DNA from: Gp13-AA77 sp035946735
GTDB taxonomy: Bacteria; Acidobacteriota; Terriglobia; UBA7540
Length of the DNA: 64,000 nucleotides
Direction of reading: 5' to 3'
Assembly (NCBI GenBank): GCA_035946735.1
Contig: DASYYZ010000047.1
Location: 13,355 to 77,354 of the forward strand
How positions within the stretch are numbered: position 1 is the stretch's first letter; each line of letters opens with the position of its first letter. Positions 1-8,277 of this stretch are shown here, in pieces. Below the pieces are notes generated by a model. The model was not told the origin of the DNA. It worked only from the letters and a program-made list of their open reading frames with translations, and searched no databases. The position numbers and the translations under genes are program-made.

Positions 1-58
1 GGCGGTCCATACTATTCTGGGTGTGCTGCTTCTTCTCGGATTTGGCGTCATCAATCAT
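1..58 (-). CDS. N-terminal fragment of an unidentified protein
   Basis: An ATG at 58 (reverse strand) opens a frame of 19 codons that runs off the window edge. The peptide begins MIDDAKSEKKQHTQNS and is rich in charged residues. An AAAGGA-like ribosome site lies a few bases upstream, and the frame starts 43 bases after the stop of the GMC oxidoreductase, so the two could share a transcript. Partner subunits often neighbour such oxidoreductases, but nothing visible here identifies one. The start context is the only support. Confidence 0.4.
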   Translation of the reverse strand, partial: MIDDAKSEKKQHTQNSMDR

Positions 59-100
59 AGAGGATTCCTTTCTTCGCTCTCAGTTTTCTGGCTCCTGCCT

Positions 101-1804
101 CTACACGTTCAGTTTTCTTACCTCATCCGCTGCATGCTCCGATGTCCGCCAGGCCAGCGCCATGATCGACAGCGTCGGGTTCTTGTCGGCGTTCGAAACG
201 AAGGGCGCTCCATCGGTCACGAACACATTCTTGCAGTCCCAAGCCTGGCAGTGCGAGTTCAAGACTGATTTTCTGCGGTCATCGCCCATCAGCACCGAAC
301 CCACTTCGTGGATAATCTGGCCGCCCTTGGAAATGCCCCAGTTGTCTTCGGCGCCCGAGCTCTGCACAACCTCGCCACCCATGTTTACGATCAGCTCGCG
401 GAAGGTTTCCTGCGCGTGCCGCGCCATCAGGATCTCATCCTGGCTCCACTTGAAATGAAACTTCAACACAGGGATGCCCCACTGATCGACGGTATCGCGA
501 TCGATTTCGCACCAACTGTCCTTGTTGGGAATCATTTCGCCGCGGCAGGCGAATCCGAGAAACGACCCGTAGAAGCTGCGGATTTTGCGTTTGAGACCGG
601 CGCCGTAGCCGCCACCCAGAAACGCTTCGCTGCCGTCGAAATCGCCGACGCCCGGCATCTGCTTTCCGCCGCCCAGCTCGATATGATACCCGCGCGCGAA
701 GGGCATCTCACTGCGCAATTGCTTCTGATAGTTCCACCACGGCATGTAGACGTGCATCCCGCCGACGCCGTCGCAGCTGTGCGCCGGTACATCCATGAGC
801 CCCGGCACGAAACCGGCGCCGTCGCTTCCGACCGTGTCCATGAGGTATTTGCCGAGCAAACCGCTCGAGTTCGAGAGGCCGTTCGGATGCTGAGGACTGC
901 GCGAGTTCAACATCAGGCGCGCTGTTTCGCAGGCGCTCGCCGCCAGGACCACGATCTTGCCGCGCACCTGCATTTCTTTGCGTGTTTTCTTGTCGATGTA
1001 TGAAACGCCGGTCGCCAGGCCCTCGCGGTTGACGAGCACTTCGCGCGCCATGGCGTCGCAACGTACCTCCAGGTTGCCGGTAGCCTGCGCAGGCGGCAGC
1101 AGCACCGTGGGCGACGAGAAGTTGGAAGACGTGGCACAGCTTCGGCCGCATTGGCCGCAGTAGTGGCAGGCCGGACGCCCATTGAGCGGTCGAGTAAGAA
1201 TCGACAGTCGCGAGGAAACGCAGGGAATCCCCAGCTTGTTCGAAGCCTTTTGGATCATCAGCTCGAAGCACCGAGGCCGTGGAGCGGGCAGAAACTTGCC
1301 ATCGGGAGTGTTCTCCAGGTTTTCCTGCGACCCGAAGACGCCGATCAGTTCCTCGGTCTTATCGTAGTAGGGGGCAAGGTCCTCGTAACTGATGGGCCAG
1401 TCGATCCCCTTGCCGTCGCGGCTGTAGGGCTTGAAATCGTAAGGTCCCATGCGGAGGGATATTCGACCCCAATGGTTGGTGCGGCCACCCAGCATCCGCC
1501 CGCGCCACCACATAAAGTCGGTACCAGGCGCGTTGGTGTAAGGCTCGCCCTGCACCTGCCATCCGCCCACGCAGCCATCGAACTCGCCGAATGGCTTGTC
1601 CGGAGTCGAGCCGCCGCGGTGGGGACCCTCGTACACCCACTTGAGCATCGCGGATTCTTTAGCCGTGTCGTACCAGCTTCCGGCTTCGAGAAGCAGGCAC
1701 TTGGCTCCCGCCTTGGTCAAGACGTAGGCCGCCATGCCGCCGCCCGCGCCAGAACCCACGATGATGGCGTCATAGGATTTCGCGCTCGACACGCTCTGCG
1801 GCAT
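101..1804 (-). CDS. GMC-family FAD-dependent oxidoreductase
   Basis: This 567-residue protein probably oxidises an alcohol or sugar hydroxyl group using FAD. The dinucleotide-binding motif GSGAGGG is at residues 17-23, right after a short N-terminus. A GGRTNHWGR segment near residue 110 is typical of the gluconate/fructose dehydrogenase branch of the GMC family, and a cysteine cluster (CHYCGQCGRSC) lies near residue 215. The C-terminal domain carries HEVGSVLMG and NADKNPTLS, which supply the usual catalytic His/Asn pair. No signal peptide is obvious. The ATG at 1804 follows a GGAGG ribosome site at good spacing. Length is normal and the frame is intact. The substrate cannot be told from sequence. 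Confidence 0.9.
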   Translation of the reverse strand: MPQSVSSAKSYDAIIVGSGAGGGMAAYVLTKAGAKCLLLEAGSWYDTAKESAMLKWVYEGPHRGGSTPDKPFGEFDGCVGGWQVQGEPYTNAPGTDFMWWRGRMLGGRTNHWGRISLRMGPYDFKPYSRDGKGIDWPISYEDLAPYYDKTEELIGVFGSQENLENTPDGKFLPAPRPRCFELMIQKASNKLGIPCVSSRLSILTRPLNGRPACHYCGQCGRSCATSSNFSSPTVLLPPAQATGNLEVRCDAMAREVLVNREGLATGVSYIDKKTRKEMQVRGKIVVLAASACETARLMLNSRSPQHPNGLSNSSGLLGKYLMDTVGSDGAGFVPGLMDVPAHSCDGVGGMHVYMPWWNYQKQLRSEMPFARGYHIELGGGKQMPGVGDFDGSEAFLGGGYGAGLKRKIRSFYGSFLGFACRGEMIPNKDSWCEIDRDTVDQWGIPVLKFHFKWSQDEILMARHAQETFRELIVNMGGEVVQSSGAEDNWGISKGGQIIHEVGSVLMGDDRRKSVLNSHCQAWDCKNVFVTDGAPFVSNADKNPTLSIMALAWRTSEHAADEVRKLNV

Positions 1805-2008
1805 CTACCAAGCCTCCACCAAGCTAATAAGATCAGTACCGGAGTCTAACACAAACTGCTCTCAACCCAACCCGTCAGAATCGGTCGAGCCTGTCCCGGT
1901 AACGACGAGACTGTGATCCTTCGCGCACATAGCACACGGCGCAGATGGGCAGTGGCGTCACAGGAAGCGCTTCTGCTCGTGCTTTTTGCGCGCGCTTGCG
2001 GACTCATC

Positions 2009-2884
2009 TCAGTGGCGGCGGAAGACGTAGCGGCGGACCTCGGGCCAGAATTCCTGCAAAAGATTCACCGGCACTGTGAGCGCGATCTGTTCGCTCGAGT
2101 TGCTGAAGGTGTAGGACGCAACATTGAAATGGCCGGGGAGCCAGAGCGTCGAGATCGCCGTCGAGCCATAGTATGCGCCTAGGTTGGCGATGTTCAGAGT
2201 AGGGTGGCCATGTTCATCGTAGGTGAGGAAGCTGTAAGCGATGGCGTGAACGGCGCGGCTCTTGAATCCGTGTTGCGTGCTGGTGATGTAGCGCACGTCT
2301 TCGTGGAGAACTGCTGCGACTGGCGCCTGGATGGTCCCCTGAAGGATGGCGTTGGCGGTGCGGGAGGCAACGCGGCGGCCGTAGCCCGCAAATCCGCCTC
2401 CCCACCCCGCTGGCGAACCGGTAGCTTGATCGAGCAGCAGCGCGTCGAAAAACGGTCCGAAATAAGCTCCCACGGAGAAAAAATTCATCTTCCAGTAGAG
2501 CTTCCAGCGTTCTTCTCCGGTCAGAGGCTCGTAGTCGGAAGCTGTGGTCGACACCAGACCCGTCATAGGATTCACCTTGAGACTGTGATGCAGGTCATCA
2601 CTGGAAGCCGGCTTTGCTTCCGGCCCGGCGCTCGGGTTGGTCTGACCTGTGCTCGACGACTGGTGGCTGGTGACTGTCGACCGTTCGCCCGGGGAAGGCA
2701 CTGGAGGCGCCGCCACGGGCGGTGTGGCTGGTACCGTATCTACAAATGCCGCATCCGCACTGTCCGCGTCCCAGGTTGGTCCGCACACTCTGCCTGGAGC
2801 TGGAGGAGCGGCCAGCGACAGGCTCGCAATCAGAGCAACGGTTATGCCGAGGGACATCGTGGCGATTCGCCCGAAACTTCTCAT
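2009..2884 (-). CDS. Exported protein of unknown function
   Basis: This 291-residue protein starts with a Sec signal peptide (hydrophobic stretch around residues 8-26, ending near LAAPPAPG). A Pro/Ser/Thr-rich linker follows to about residue 100. The C-terminal 190 residues are rich in Gly and aromatic residues (GAYFGPFFDALLLDQATG, GWGGGFAGYGRR), which suggests a membrane-associated or outer-membrane domain. I recognise this general type from acidobacterial genomes but know no function for it. It is divergent from the radical SAM gene, with about 290 bases between the two starts. Confidence 0.7.
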   Translation of the reverse strand: MRSFGRIATMSLGITVALIASLSLAAPPAPGRVCGPTWDADSADAAFVDTVPATPPVAAPPVPSPGERSTVTSHQSSSTGQTNPSAGPEAKPASSDDLHHSLKVNPMTGLVSTTASDYEPLTGEERWKLYWKMNFFSVGAYFGPFFDALLLDQATGSPAGWGGGFAGYGRRVASRTANAILQGTIQAPVAAVLHEDVRYITSTQHGFKSRAVHAIAYSFLTYDEHGHPTLNIANLGAYYGSTAISTLWLPGHFNVASYTFSNSSEQIALTVPVNLLQEFWPEVRRYVFRRH

Positions 2885-3176
2885 GCTTTGAGTCCGGCTG
2901 CAATGCCCGTCAGCGAGTGCGTTTCCGGAGCGGAATACTGTCTTGATACCTCTCTGTAAGGTCGTGACACCCTAATTGTGATGCTTCCCGCCTGCGGACG
3001 GTTCGCCGATAGCGCGGGCCTTTCTCGGCTCCGACCGAGGCTGACAACTTGTTGTTGCTGTTGAATCCATTTTGTCGACTCGGTAACGAGGTGAGGTCGC
3101 CACCTCTGCAACCGTATGTAGCCTGGGGTGCTCTAAGCGTTAAGTTGAAATTATTGCGCGATGGGAGGTGGTGCCT
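2885..3176. other. Divergent intergenic region
   Basis: About 290 bases separate the divergent exported-protein and radical SAM genes. Promoters for both must lie here, but I see no convincing paired -35/-10 boxes and no strong hairpin. A GGGAGG ribosome site at 3163-3168 belongs to the radical SAM gene. Confidence 0.4.
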
Positions 3177-4193
3177 GTGAAGCCTTCGGCCGTGATACCT
3201 GCGTGGTACAAGATTCTGCGCGGTGAGAGGCCCCTGCTCTCGATTGAAATTACACGTCGATGTCCCCTGCACTGTCCGGGCTGCTATGCCTATCAGCCGG
3301 AGCACCTGGGCGGGACGGTTACGCTCAATGAACTGGTCGACTTTCAGGGCGAAGCGCTTGTCCAAGGGGTCTTGGCGCTCGTGCGCCGGCATCGTCCTTT
3401 GCACGTCTCGATCGTGGGTGGCGAGCCGCTGGTGCGCTATCGCGAATTGGATGTTCTTCTTCCTCAACTCGACCGGATGGGCGTGGAAGTTCAGCTTGTC
3501 ACCAGTGCGGTTCGGCCTGTTCCGCTGGCCTGGAAGTCGATACCCAGTCTGCATCTGGTGGTTTCGATCGATGGCCTTCAACCCGAGCACGATGTTCGGC
3601 GCGCGCCGGCCACTTACGATCGCATTCTGAAGAATATCGCGGGACACAGCCTCGTGGTGCATTGCACGGTGACGCGTCCCATGGTTGGCCGGGCCGGCTA
3701 TTTCAGTGAATTTGCGGCTTTCTGGTCGGCGCGCGAGGAGATTCAGAAGATCTGGTTCAGTCTCTATACGCCGCAGGAAGGCGACCAGAGCGCGGAGCGG
3801 CTCAGGCCGGAAGACCGCCAGGTCGTGCTGCGCGAGCTTGCCGCCCTGCGCGCCCAGTTCCCGAAGGTGGAGTTGCCGGACCGCGTTCTGGACGGCTACC
3901 AGCGGCCGCCGGCTTCACCCGAGGAGTGCATTTTTTCCCGGACCACCAACTGCGTTTCGGCCGACCTCAAAACTTCGATCAGCCCTTGCCAGTTTGGTGG
4001 CCGGCCCGTCTGTTCCGAGTGTGGGTGTGTGGCGTCGGCGGCGCTCGCCTCTGTAGGCAGATACAAATTGGGCGGCCTCGTGAAGGTCGCCGATATATTC
4101 TCCCGTTCGCAGAGCTTCGGCGATCGATTTGGCGGGCGAAGCCGCTCGGGAGATCCAGAGCCTCAGCCCGGCGAGGCTGCGAACAGAGTTTAA
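3177..4193 (+). CDS. Radical SAM protein with C-terminal cysteine cluster
   Basis: The protein carries the radical SAM signature CPLHCPGC (C-x3-C-x2-C) near residue 30, which would bind a 4Fe-4S cluster and S-adenosylmethionine. GGEP follows at the expected distance, and VSIDG near residue 125 fits the later strands of the barrel. The C-terminal part has several cysteines (EECIFSRTTNC, SPCQFGG, CSECGC), which suggests an auxiliary cluster of SPASM or twitch type. Three in-frame GTG codons are possible starts at 3168, 3171 and 3177. I chose 3177 because GGGAGG ends 8 bases before it; with 3168 the ribosome site would overlap the start. The substrate is unknown, and no small peptide substrate is visible nearby. 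Confidence 0.85.
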   Translation: MKPSAVIPAWYKILRGERPLLSIEITRRCPLHCPGCYAYQPEHLGGTVTLNELVDFQGEALVQGVLALVRRHRPLHVSIVGGEPLVRYRELDVLLPQLDRMGVEVQLVTSAVRPVPLAWKSIPSLHLVVSIDGLQPEHDVRRAPATYDRILKNIAGHSLVVHCTVTRPMVGRAGYFSEFAAFWSAREEIQKIWFSLYTPQEGDQSAERLRPEDRQVVLRELAALRAQFPKVELPDRVLDGYQRPPASPEECIFSRTTNCVSADLKTSISPCQFGGRPVCSECGCVASAALASVGRYKLGGLVKVADIFSRSQSFGDRFGGRSRSGDPEPQPGEAANRV

Positions 4194-4322
4194 GCAGTGG
4201 ATCAAGGAAGGCAAGCAAGCTGCTGCTAGCCGAGACCCATCTGACGTGGCGACTCTTCTGGGCCATGGTGTATACTGCTGAGCTCAGGATCCGAAATCGA
4301 AATCTAACTCATAGGAGTATTC

Positions 4323-5351
4323 ATGAAGCTCAGGCTCCGTCTGTCTCATTACTGTCTCATGCTGATGCCGGTTCTTGCCGGCTTGCTTCTTAGTGCGCCC
4401 GCGGCTGCGGCCGGGACGCCGTTGCCGTTGGGAACAGCGACCGGTACTAAGATTACCTGCCCGCCGGGTGGTGTAAAGGGAACGGTATGTTATAGTCTTC
4501 AGATCGCTTGCCCGCAAGAGAACATCGCAAACATCACGGCGACCCTGAAAGTCATCGAGCCCACTGGGACATCCATTGGCACGGTGACGTTCGCGGCCGG
4601 AGGCGGCGACACCAGCTTTTACGATACGATCTACACGTACGGCTCAACGGCCGTACAGGACGTGGTTTCGGCAGGGTACATCGCAGTCGAAATCGAGTTC
4701 AATAACAACAGCAGCGGATGGCTGACGGGTCCGGGCGGCCCTCTGAACCTGGCGTGCCGCTACGCCACCGCCAATCAGTGGATCTACGACAATATCCATC
4801 AGGGCGGCAGCAGTCAACCGATCTGCGCCACGGGCAACAGTGCCGGCGGCGGAGCCATCGGGTACGCCCTGGCTCATTACGGCATGGGTTCGATCTTTGC
4901 CATGGTTGAACCCACCAGCGGTCCGGTGTTCTCCCGGGTGGACAACGGCTGCATCTGTGATCAGCCCAAGATAGCGACACCCTGTGCTGAAGGCCTGCAA
5001 AGCGAGTGTTACGGGGTCACAACTGCAGAGCAATTTATCGATCCGACGTACGCAACGGCATGGTGCTCCAGGTCGGTGAAAAGCCACAACAAGACCTATC
5101 AGACCACTTTTTTCAACGACAGTATCGATTCATCCACAGCCACCTACACCTACACCACGACAGACGTGCACGTGATCTTCGGTGGCCAGGATCTGACCTC
5201 TGCGGTTCCGCAGGGAACCGATTGGGTGAACTTGATCACCACCCAGAAGACCATTGAGTGCGTGGCGGACGCGCCCCACGACCTTCCAAACGTGCTGGAT
5301 GGCGCCCAGAAGGTCGCCAGCGACATGGAGACGTACTGCAAGCTGCGGTAG
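4323..5351 (+). CDS. Secreted alpha/beta hydrolase
   Basis: This 342-residue protein has an N-terminal signal peptide (hydrophobic residues about 10-30, ending in AAAAG). A nucleophile elbow GNSAGGG lies near residue 175, a candidate acid is in FGGQDLTS, and a candidate histidine is in APHDLPN near the C-terminus, so the Ser-Asp-His triad is plausible. Many cysteines in the mature part suggest disulfides, in keeping with export. The ATG follows AGGAG with normal spacing. It is probably an esterase or depolymerase; the substrate is unknown. It stands alone, 129 bases after the radical SAM gene. Confidence 0.75.
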   Translation: MKLRLRLSHYCLMLMPVLAGLLLSAPAAAAGTPLPLGTATGTKITCPPGGVKGTVCYSLQIACPQENIANITATLKVIEPTGTSIGTVTFAAGGGDTSFYDTIYTYGSTAVQDVVSAGYIAVEIEFNNNSSGWLTGPGGPLNLACRYATANQWIYDNIHQGGSSQPICATGNSAGGGAIGYALAHYGMGSIFAMVEPTSGPVFSRVDNGCICDQPKIATPCAEGLQSECYGVTTAEQFIDPTYATAWCSRSVKSHNKTYQTTFFNDSIDSSTATYTYTTTDVHVIFGGQDLTSAVPQGTDWVNLITTQKTIECVADAPHDLPNVLDGAQKVASDMETYCKLR

Positions 5352-5418
5352 CCGCTCTGTGAGCGCCAAAAGAAAAGTGGCTCGTCGCCAAGAACAATGA
5401 CTAGCGGGTAGCGGGTAG

Positions 5419-5445
5419 CCACGGTCAATGATTTTCTGACCGTGG
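5419..5445. repeat. Hairpin repeat with GGTAGC/GGCTT flanks
   Basis: A perfect 9-bp inverted repeat (CCACGGTCA / TGACCGTGG) with a 9-base loop sits in the gap after the hydrolase gene. It is flanked by GGGTAG on the left and GCTTCTACC on the right. It resembles the intergenic hairpins common in Acidobacteria, and its flanks recall the hairpins near 12.5 and 62 kb in this window. It could also act as a terminator, though it has no T tract. Confidence 0.55.
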
Positions 5446-5518
5446 GCTTCTACCATAGTGTCCTTAGGCTCGGTATCCCTCCGGCAAACGGACGTAATCA
5501 ATCCGTATCGGGCCGCGG

Positions 5519-5629
5519 GTGAAGTCGAGGCAGGATCGGTTCGACGATCTGGTGATGGCGACGTGGAAGAGCCCAAAGGCTAACCTTACCGGCCCGAACG
5601 CGCGCTCCAGCTCGCAAGAACAGCGTTGA
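5519..5629 (+). pseudogene. Remnant of the 3' end of a tyrosine recombinase
   Basis: The frame reads VKSRQDRFDDLVMATWKSPK and then about 16 further residues to a TGA. It closely matches the last 21 residues of the integrase remnant that ends at 8176; the first 23 bases of the shared segment (from 5517 and from 8109) are identical. No catalytic residue remains. Everything upstream of this tail is missing, so it is a relic, not a gene. Confidence 0.7.
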
Positions 5630-5638
5630 ATCGTCACC

Positions 5639-6661
5639 CTACCTAAAACCGATCACCATCGAGTCCGGGCCCACCAGATGCTCGACGCGAGTTTCGCGGA
5701 AGCCCGCCTCCTTCATCCAATCCATGCAATCCGCGCCCGTATAGTCGAAGCCGCCCGGAGTTTCAATCAGCATGTTCAGGCTCATCATGAGACCGAAGGT
5801 GTTTTGCGAGCGATCGTCATCGATGACCGAATCGTAGACCACCACCGCGCCGCCCGAAGAGACGGCTTCATAAGCCTTGCGCAGCAGCATCTTCTTTTCC
5901 TCGAGATTCCAGTCGTGCAGGATATGCCCCAGGGTGATCACGTCGGTGTTCGGCAGCGGGTCATTGAAAAAGTTCCCGGCAAGAAATTGCAAGCGCCCAT
6001 TGAGGCCGTGCTGTTCTACGTAGTCCTCGAAAACAGGCCCAACTTCGGCTAGATCAAACCCAATCCCGCTTAGGTGCGGATTCGCGAGAGCAATTTGCAC
6101 AGCAAGATCACCCTGTGCCGTGCCCACGTCGGCAAAGCTCCGGTACTGGCCCCAGGAAACCCTTTGCGCGATAGCGAGGTTGGCTCCTCGGCTGATCCCG
6201 GTCATGGCCGCCAGGAATACCTTCAGCCTGGCCGGGTCGGCGTAGAGCGCCTCAAACGGCGACGTGCCCTCCGCCCCGTCTTTGGCCTCGTTCTGCTGCT
6301 TCCCGGTGCGGAGCGCCTCCGTGAGATGGTTCCAATGCCCGTACAGGCGTTGGTTTGCCATTTCGAGGATACCGCCGAGATAGCTGGGCTTGTGCTTGTC
6401 GAGGTAAAAATCGGTGGCTGGCGTGTTGGCATATTTCCCGTCCACCCTGCGCAAGAATCCGAGCGCGGTCAGAGTATCGAGAAAATCCCGCGCCGATCGC
6501 GGATGCAGTCCCAGCCGACCGCGCAACGTCTCCAGATCCTCCGGTTTCTTCGACAGCTCAGTGAAGACTTCCATCTCCACAGCACTCAACAGCGTTTTGG
6601 AAGCCCAGAAGCCGAGGCCAACTTGCATAATGTTCTCTGGGCCCGGCACATTCGTAGTCAT
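5639..6661 (-). CDS. SAM-dependent O-methyltransferase family 2
   Basis: This 340-residue cytosolic enzyme has the plant-type O-methyltransferase layout. Residues 10-100 form a winged-helix dimerisation domain (LETLRGRLGLHPRSARDFL), and residues 165-340 form the methyltransferase fold. The SAM-binding loop is ADVGTAQGDLA, and the helix with the catalytic histidine is LGHILHDWN. Relatives methylate hydroxyl groups on aromatic or carotenoid-like substrates. AAGGAGA lies just before the ATG at 6661. No other biosynthetic gene is next to it, so the substrate is open. It lies between two integrase remnants. Confidence 0.85.
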   Translation of the reverse strand: MTTNVPGPENIMQVGLGFWASKTLLSAVEMEVFTELSKKPEDLETLRGRLGLHPRSARDFLDTLTALGFLRRVDGKYANTPATDFYLDKHKPSYLGGILEMANQRLYGHWNHLTEALRTGKQQNEAKDGAEGTSPFEALYADPARLKVFLAAMTGISRGANLAIAQRVSWGQYRSFADVGTAQGDLAVQIALANPHLSGIGFDLAEVGPVFEDYVEQHGLNGRLQFLAGNFFNDPLPNTDVITLGHILHDWNLEEKKMLLRKAYEAVSSGGAVVVYDSVIDDDRSQNTFGLMMSLNMLIETPGGFDYTGADCMDWMKEAGFRETRVEHLVGPDSMVIGFR

Positions 6662-6831
6662 GATCTCTTCTCCTTGAAGATGGCTGTATGTTGACGCTGT
6701 GGTTTCCGGAATCCGGAAGCCGCCTGATCAATTGGGGAGGCACACTCGGCGCCGGAGTTCGGTGGCGGTCACGGGGCTTGCATGGCCATTCGCTATGCCC
6801 GGCCCAACCCGCCCGCTTGGTGAATCGCTTG

Positions 6832-7629
6832 TTATGAACCCGCGTTCGCTAGCAGGCTCTTCCAGCGCACCCAGGCGTCTGCCCGCGCCTTCCGGTTGGC
6901 GTCGCTGGCGTCGGGCGCTTCTCCGGCACGCATAAAACCATGGCCCGCGCCGTCGTAGGTGACGGGCTCAAAGGTCTTGCCCGCCGCTTTCATCTGCGCA
7001 GTCGTATCCGGAAGGGTGGCCCCGATACGCGCGTCGTTTCCAGCATAGAAGCCATACACCGGGACCTTAATCCGTGCCATCGCATCTTTATCTGGCGGTG
7101 GCCCGTAAAACACAAACGCAGCCGTGAGATCCTCTCGGTTGGTCGCGAAGCGAAAGCTTTGACCTCCACCCCAACAGAAGCCCGCCACCATGAGCTTGCC
7201 GTTCGACGCGGGCAGCTTGAGCGCGTAGTTCGCGACGGCATTCAAGTCGGCGGTGATTTGGTCAGGATTGAGGTGGCTTACCGCTTCCGTCACTTTGTTT
7301 GGATCAATATCTGAAGTTCGACCGCCGTTCGGACCCATACCGGAGAGCAGATCGGGAGCCACTGCGATATACCCGGCTTCCGCCACTTGATCGGCCAGAT
7401 CCTGGGCCCAATCGCTGAGGCCGAAAATCTCGTGAATCACCAGCACGACTGGAGTCTTGTTCTTGGACTGCGGATAGACCACGAAACTCTCCACCGAGCG
7501 GCCATCATGCTTCACGGTGACCCACTCTTGGTGCCGGGGCGACTTGGAAAGCTGAGCGCGCGCCCAATCCTGCCCGTGCAGATGGGGCACGAACACCAAA
7601 AGCACGAAGATCATTAAGCTACGTTTCAT
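6832..7629 (-). CDS. Secreted dienelactone hydrolase family protein
   Basis: This 265-residue hydrolase starts with a signal peptide (MKRSLMIFVLLVFVPHLHG). The fold motifs are in order: VIHEIFGL for the oxyanion region, GFCWGGG with the nucleophilic cysteine, AGNDARIG with the acid, and DGAGHGFM with the histidine, matching the Cys-Asp-His triad of the family. Cytosolic members open dienelactones; exported members are common but less defined. GGAGGG precedes the ATG at 7629. It has the same orientation as the methyltransferase, separated by 170 bases. Confidence 0.85.
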   Translation of the reverse strand: MKRSLMIFVLLVFVPHLHGQDWARAQLSKSPRHQEWVTVKHDGRSVESFVVYPQSKNKTPVVLVIHEIFGLSDWAQDLADQVAEAGYIAVAPDLLSGMGPNGGRTSDIDPNKVTEAVSHLNPDQITADLNAVANYALKLPASNGKLMVAGFCWGGGQSFRFATNREDLTAAFVFYGPPPDKDAMARIKVPVYGFYAGNDARIGATLPDTTAQMKAAGKTFEPVTYDGAGHGFMRAGEAPDASDANRKARADAWVRWKSLLANAGS

Positions 7630-7798
7630 TCATCCCTCCGCCGATCAAGGCCCGGCCCGCAGCGCTCGACTATCAGCGCGAAAGCGGTATCGATGCTATA
7701 CGCAGTGGTGGTCAGGGCGCAAGCTTGACTGTGATCGACGGTTGGGGTGACCACTTCGGGGAAAGTCGGGCTTCCGGATTTGCCCAAATTCCGGGGAC

Positions 7799-8176
7799 AT
7801 GGCAGTCGGCGCCGATGTTTCGGTGGCAATGCCACCCGACGTGGCGGATGAACTGCTCGCGGTGGCGAACGGCAATCCGAAATACGTGTGTTGGAACCAC
7901 ACTGGTGGCCAGCCGGAAACGGCCGCGAAGAACTGGAGCGGTGAGCTGAGGCAGGTTTTTGTTGAGGCGGGGCTCCCGAACGGCCACTCGCACCAGTTGC
8001 GGGACACGGCCGCCGTCGAATGGCTCCAGGCGGGGATTCCGTTGGAGGAGGTTTCGAAGCTCCTCGGGCACGCTTCCATCCGGACTACGGAGAAGCATTA
8101 CGCACCGTGGGTGAAGTCGAGGCAGGATCGGCTGGATGACCTCGTTATGGCGACTTGGAAGAGCCAAAAGACTTAG
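7799..8176 (+). pseudogene. C-terminal fragment of a tyrosine recombinase
   Basis: The 125-residue frame keeps the second half of a phage-integrase catalytic domain: HQLRD (His and second Arg of the active site), then LGHASIRTTEKHYAPW, which supplies the last His and the nucleophilic Tyr. The N-terminal core-binding domain and the first catalytic arginine are missing, and upstream sequence shows no continuation in other frames. It is therefore a truncated, presumably inactive integrase. Its last 65 bases recur in degenerate form at 5517-5581 in the same orientation. Confidence 0.75.
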
Positions 8177-8277
8177 TCTGTTGGGCAGTTTCCGAGTGCC
8201 CTTCACTCGGGCGAAACTTCGGAATGACAAGGGAGGGCTCAATCGCATAAATGGCGGTGCAAGCCAACAGGCGCAAC

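Noticed and set aside
5639..7629. Methyltransferase and hydrolase as part of a biosynthetic cluster
   Set aside because: There is no synthase, carrier or tailoring gene around them, and both sides are integrase remnants and unrelated genes.
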